A DNA stretch of 64,000 nt from Rufibacter glacialis (GTDB lineage Bacteria > Bacteroidota > Bacteroidia > Cytophagales > Hymenobacteraceae), in assembly GCF_008271745.1 (NCBI RefSeq), contig NZ_VKKZ01000024.1, forward strand, positions 62,001 through 126,000, written 5' to 3'. The position numbers and the translations under genes were made by a program. Below the pieces are notes generated by a model that did not search any database, had not been told where the DNA came from, and saw only the letters and a program-made list of their open reading frames with translations. Shown piece after piece: positions 61,346-64,000 of the stretch (position 1 is its first letter; every line of letters begins with the position of its first letter).

Positions 61346-62137
61346 ATGGCTGACGGTAAAGAAGTGTTGGGTGCTGATAGACATTCAAAGAAAATTTCTA
61401 GTATTCTAGTCACGCAGCCAAAGCCGGCAAACGATAATTCTCCGTATCTGAGCATTGCTGAGAAATACGGGATCAAAGTAGATTTTAGAGCCTTCATTGA
61501 AATTGAGCCAGTTCCCTATAAGGAGTTCAGGAAAGACAAAGTCTCTATTCTAGACCACACTGCGGTCATCTTCACCAGCCGGAACGCCGTTGACCATTTC
61601 TTCAGGATCTGTTCTGAGGGGAAGATAGAAGTGCCCGCTGAGATGAAATACTTCTGTATCTCAGACCAGACCGCATACTATCTCCAGAAATACATCGTTC
61701 TGAGAAAACGGAAACTGTTCATTGGAGGCAAAACTGCTTCTGATCTCTTTGATGTGTTGAAGAAGCACAAGACGGAGAAGTTTCTGTACCCTTGCTCCAA
61801 CATCAGAAAGGAAGATATTCCTGAGTTCATGCGGGCCAACGGCTTTGACTTCACAGAGGCAACCATGTACAAGACGGTGGCCTCTGATTTGTCAGACCTG
61901 GCCGAGGTGAAGTATGATTGTATTGCTTTCTTCAGCCCTTCAGGGGTGCATTCTCTGTTTGTGAACTTCCCAGACTTCAAACAGAACAGTACCCGGATCG
62001 CGGCTTTTGGTCCTACCACCGCCCAGGCTGTGCGTGATGCCGGGTTAGAGCTTGACATTGAAGCCCCTATGCCCAATGCTCCTTCTATGACCGGGGCCAT
62101 TGAGGTTTATATCCAACAACATTCTAAGAAAAAGTAA
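61346..62137 (+). CDS. hemD: Uroporphyrinogen-III synthase
   Basis: 263 residues from ATG 61346 (MADGKEVLGADRHSKKISS); an in-frame TTG at 61325 is possible but not needed. HemD two-domain layout: VTQPKP...SPYLSIAEKYGIKVDF, HTAVIFTSRNAVDHFF, and in the second half KFLYPCSNIRKEDIPEFMRANG, YDCIAFFSPSGVHSLFVNFPD, and AAFGPTTAQAVRDAGLELDIEAPMPNAPSM. It closes hydroxymethylbilane to uroporphyrinogen III in haem biosynthesis. The sequence is the diverged Bacteroidota type. Confidence 0.9.
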   Translation: MADGKEVLGADRHSKKISSILVTQPKPANDNSPYLSIAEKYGIKVDFRAFIEIEPVPYKEFRKDKVSILDHTAVIFTSRNAVDHFFRICSEGKIEVPAEMKYFCISDQTAYYLQKYIVLRKRKLFIGGKTASDLFDVLKKHKTEKFLYPCSNIRKEDIPEFMRANGFDFTEATMYKTVASDLSDLAEVKYDCIAFFSPSGVHSLFVNFPDFKQNSTRIAAFGPTTAQAVRDAGLELDIEAPMPNAPSMTGAIEVYIQQHSKKK

Positions 62138-62196
62138 ACCTCAGCGTTACTTTTCCTTTATTTGTGCGTAGCAGGGCTAGGGTTGGTGAATTAACG

Positions 62197-62214
62197 TTAA
62201 CTATTGGTAGTTAA
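62197..62214. promoter_or_regulatory. Palindrome upstream of the PorP/SprF gene
   Basis: TTAACTA-TTGG-TAGTTAA, perfect arms with a 4-nt centre, 55 nt before the ATG at 62269. It could be an operator for the T9SS genes or a chance AT-rich palindrome. Confidence 0.3.
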
Positions 62215-62268
62215 TAGATAATTTGTTAGCTTTTGCCAAAAGGCTCTTGAAGATCAAGGGACGGTTTA

Positions 62269-63246
62269 ATGCTGTACATGATGCGCAAATTTGGTTTCCT
62301 GATATTCTTATTAGGGCTTTCTCTTCCCTTTGTGGGGCTGGCACAGCAGCTGCCGCAGTTTAGTCATTATGGTTTCAATGGGCAGTTCATAAGCCCGGCC
62401 TACGCAGGAATAAAGGGCCAGACCGAACTGAACGTGTTGTACAGGTACCAGTGGTTGGGCTATAACGCTACCTTTGATACCGGAGGCTCCCCTCGTACGG
62501 CATTGTTCACGGTTTCAGCGCCCGTGAGTTTCCTCAAAGGCGGGTTAGGGCTGGTGGTGATGAAAGATGAGATTGGGCCGGTAGATGTCTTCCATGCGCA
62601 ATTAGCCTACTCCTATCACCTGGCTCTGGCGGGTGGTATCTTGGGTATCGGCCTGCAGGGAAATCTGACCAACATGAGCAAAGGAAGTTACCGGCCTAAT
62701 GAGCCGGGTGACCCGAAGGTGCCCTTCAACAGCTCTGACCGTAAGTTTGACATGGGGGCAGGTTTGTGGTATCAGCATGAGAATTGGTACGCGGGTGCAG
62801 GTGTCACCAACCTGTTAGGGGCGGCTTACCAATTTGAGAGCGAAACCAAAGATCTTGGCTACGGCACCGTCACTGCCGAGAAGCACCTGATGGTGACGGG
62901 GGGGTACAACCTGGAACTTTCTGATGCCATAGACGTTACACCAACGGTATTACTAAAACAGGATTTAAATGCGGGGGTTACCTCTTTGGAAACAGGGGCA
63001 CGGGCAACGTTCAATGATAAATTTTGGGGTGGGGCCGGCTATCGTTTCGGCGAGGCCGTTACCGGGCTGTTGGGCGTTTACCTGTTAAAAGACAATGCCT
63101 TGAGTTTTGGGTACGCCTTTGACTATACCGCCGTAGGCACGCAGGCTAAAAGTGCCACCTCCCATGAGGTTATGCTAGGATACAAGTTGCCAAAACCTAG
63201 AAATAATACAAAGCCACCTATCAGAACCCCCCGCTACTTTTTCTAA
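62269..63246 (+). CDS. PorP/SprF-family T9SS protein next to gldK
   Basis: 325 residues; starts at 62269, 62278 or 62281 are all possible before the signal peptide (KFGFLIFLLGLSLPFVGLAQ). The family start QQLPQFSHYGFNGQFISPAYAGIKG and the end IRTPRYFF are typical of PorP/SprF barrels. Sequence is only distantly related to the paralogue at 34027. Located just before gldK, it is the copy expected to belong to the core T9SS locus (porP-gldK-gldL-gldM-gldN). Confidence 0.92.
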   Translation: MLYMMRKFGFLIFLLGLSLPFVGLAQQLPQFSHYGFNGQFISPAYAGIKGQTELNVLYRYQWLGYNATFDTGGSPRTALFTVSAPVSFLKGGLGLVVMKDEIGPVDVFHAQLAYSYHLALAGGILGIGLQGNLTNMSKGSYRPNEPGDPKVPFNSSDRKFDMGAGLWYQHENWYAGAGVTNLLGAAYQFESETKDLGYGTVTAEKHLMVTGGYNLELSDAIDVTPTVLLKQDLNAGVTSLETGARATFNDKFWGGAGYRFGEAVTGLLGVYLLKDNALSFGYAFDYTAVGTQAKSATSHEVMLGYKLPKPRNNTKPPIRTPRYFF

Positions 63247-63334
63247 ATCCCTACTTTTGAGTAATATGCATATGGCTAGCTTTGAGGGAATTGTTATCAA
63301 AATAAAATATTATTTTCTTTGGCTCGTTAGCTTA

Positions 63335-63363
63335 TTGATCTTCAAGAAAAAACACTAGTTTTG
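63335..63363 (+). promoter_or_regulatory. Bacteroidota-type promoter of gldK
   Basis: TTG (63335-63337), 18 nt, TAGTTTTG (63356-63363). Predicted start about 63370, 74 nt before the gldK ATG. This would let gldK and the following genes be expressed apart from the upstream PorP/SprF gene. Confidence 0.6.
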
Positions 63364-63443
63364 TTTTTTGAATAAGGACTTAACGTTACTATCTTCAAAA
63401 TTATACATGCTAAGCGGGAACGCTACTTTTTTCAATCAAGAAT

Positions 63444-64000
63444 ATGATTAAGTTTTTACAGTTTTCTGCCATTGCTCTAAGCGTAGTCTTGATGGCAGGT
63501 TGTGGTATGGGTAGAGATTCACAGGGTGATGTGATCGGGGCAGAAGACCGCCCAGAATTCAATCCTCAGGAAATTCCTTATGGAATGGTGGCCTGCCCAG
63601 GTGGTACTTTTCATATGGGGCAGACGGATCAAGATATCGCCGCCAGCATGTCTAACATGAACAAGCAGGTAACCATTGGTGGGTTCTACATGGATGAGAC
63701 GGAGATCACCAACAATGAATACCGTCAGTTCGTGGATGCGATCCGTCAGGACTCACTGGATATTCTGGGCGAGGAGTTTGTCATGACCCAACTGTATCCA
63801 GATACCACCGTTTGGGTGAAGGACTTCACCTACCACATGGGTGATCCTCTGATGGAGTATTACTTCTCCCATCCGGCGTTTGATGACTTCCCCGTAGTAG
63901 GGGTTGACTGGTTTGCCGCCAAGTACTTCAACAACTGGAGAACCAAGCATAAGAATAACTACAATGTAGAAAGCGGCATGGCGCCAATGCCTAGCTTCCG
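63444..64000 (+). CDS. gldK: Gliding motility / T9SS lipoprotein GldK (PorK), 3' end missing
   Basis: 185 residues visible up to the right edge, frame open. It starts MIKFLQFSAIALSVVLMAGCG, a lipoprotein signal with lipobox Cys20. It continues with the sulfatase-modifying-factor (FGE-like) domain: GMVACPGGTFHMGQTDQDIAAS, GGFYMDETEITNNEYRQFV, and PVVGVDWFAAKYFNNWRTK. GldK with GldN forms the large periplasmic ring of the T9SS. gldL, gldM and gldN should follow beyond the window. Confidence 0.9.
   Translation, partial: MIKFLQFSAIALSVVLMAGCGMGRDSQGDVIGAEDRPEFNPQEIPYGMVACPGGTFHMGQTDQDIAASMSNMNKQVTIGGFYMDETEITNNEYRQFVDAIRQDSLDILGEEFVMTQLYPDTTVWVKDFTYHMGDPLMEYYFSHPAFDDFPVVGVDWFAAKYFNNWRTKHKNNYNVESGMAPMPSF

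Noticed and set aside
1-64000. tRNA, rRNA, riboswitch and complete insertion sequence candidates
   Set aside because: Visual scan of the intergenic regions found no tRNA T-arm/anticodon pattern, no known riboswitch core and no transposase gene; a tRNAscan/Infernal run would be needed to exclude weak cases.

Overview
The window looks like chromosome of a Bacteroidota bacterium of the order Cytophagales, probably family Hymenobacteraceae (Rufibacter, Nibribacter or Pontibacter-like; the genus is an inference). The evidence is type IX secretion (T9SS) and gliding genes (two PorP/SprF proteins, a GldK start at the right edge, two secreted proteins with T9SS C-terminal domains), a DUF4271-hemD pair, and promoters of the Bacteroidota type (TTG, 18-19 nt, TAnnTTTG). 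No tRNA, rRNA, CRISPR array, intact insertion sequence or prophage was recognised.

Layout. 1-849: end of an XRE-type regulator followed one base later by a SecB-like chaperone, resembling a toxin-antitoxin-chaperone locus cut by the window edge. 850-2672: a decay zone with a broken TolC/CusC-type efflux gene and HTH debris. 2673-10659: a compact nickel/urease island, ureA-ureB-ureC-ureE-ureF-ureG-ureD-hypA-hypB-second ureE-nickel permease. It has everything expected for nickel uptake, delivery and urease assembly but no hydrogenase. Its urease alpha subunit carries a Tat-like leader and lacks the flap cysteine. 10953-14887: a membrane-anchored AraC regulator, a PHB-depolymerase-like esterase and an M20 peptidase. 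15835-18270: a T9SS-exported repeat protein. 24256-18598 (minus strand): a three-gene glycan-degrading operon (GH123-like, GH27, SGNH-GH20 fusion), which suggests breakdown of a HexNAc/Gal-containing glycan. 25624-28148: two small proteins and a gamma-glutamyltransferase-like enzyme.

28855-37082: a surface-adhesin operon encoding a 1721-residue protein (ice-binding-like domain, DUF11-like domain, 15 PKD-like repeats, type B T9SS domain), its PorP/SprF partner and an OmpA-family protein. 44032-37659 (minus strand): an RNA methyltransferase and three membrane proteins of the BatA type without their usual MoxR/DUF58 partners. 44301-53461: an efflux operon (HlyD, TolC, ABC ATPase, two FtsX-like permeases) followed by an NtrC-like response regulator and histidine kinase. 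A sigma-54-like promoter and two palindromes lie in front, suggesting self-regulation. 53802-62137: housekeeping genes (DUF72, RlpA, MORN protein, YraN, LipB, WecA-like transferase, DUF4271, HemD). 62269-64000: PorP/SprF and the start of gldK, the probable beginning of the T9SS core operon.

Intergenic DNA is structured. It contains many nested hairpins with a shared GTTTTCTGAAAAC-like core and gene-specific outer arms, two copies of an 86-88 bp palindromic element, a 141 bp inverted-repeat element, and tandem repeats in front of two transcription units.
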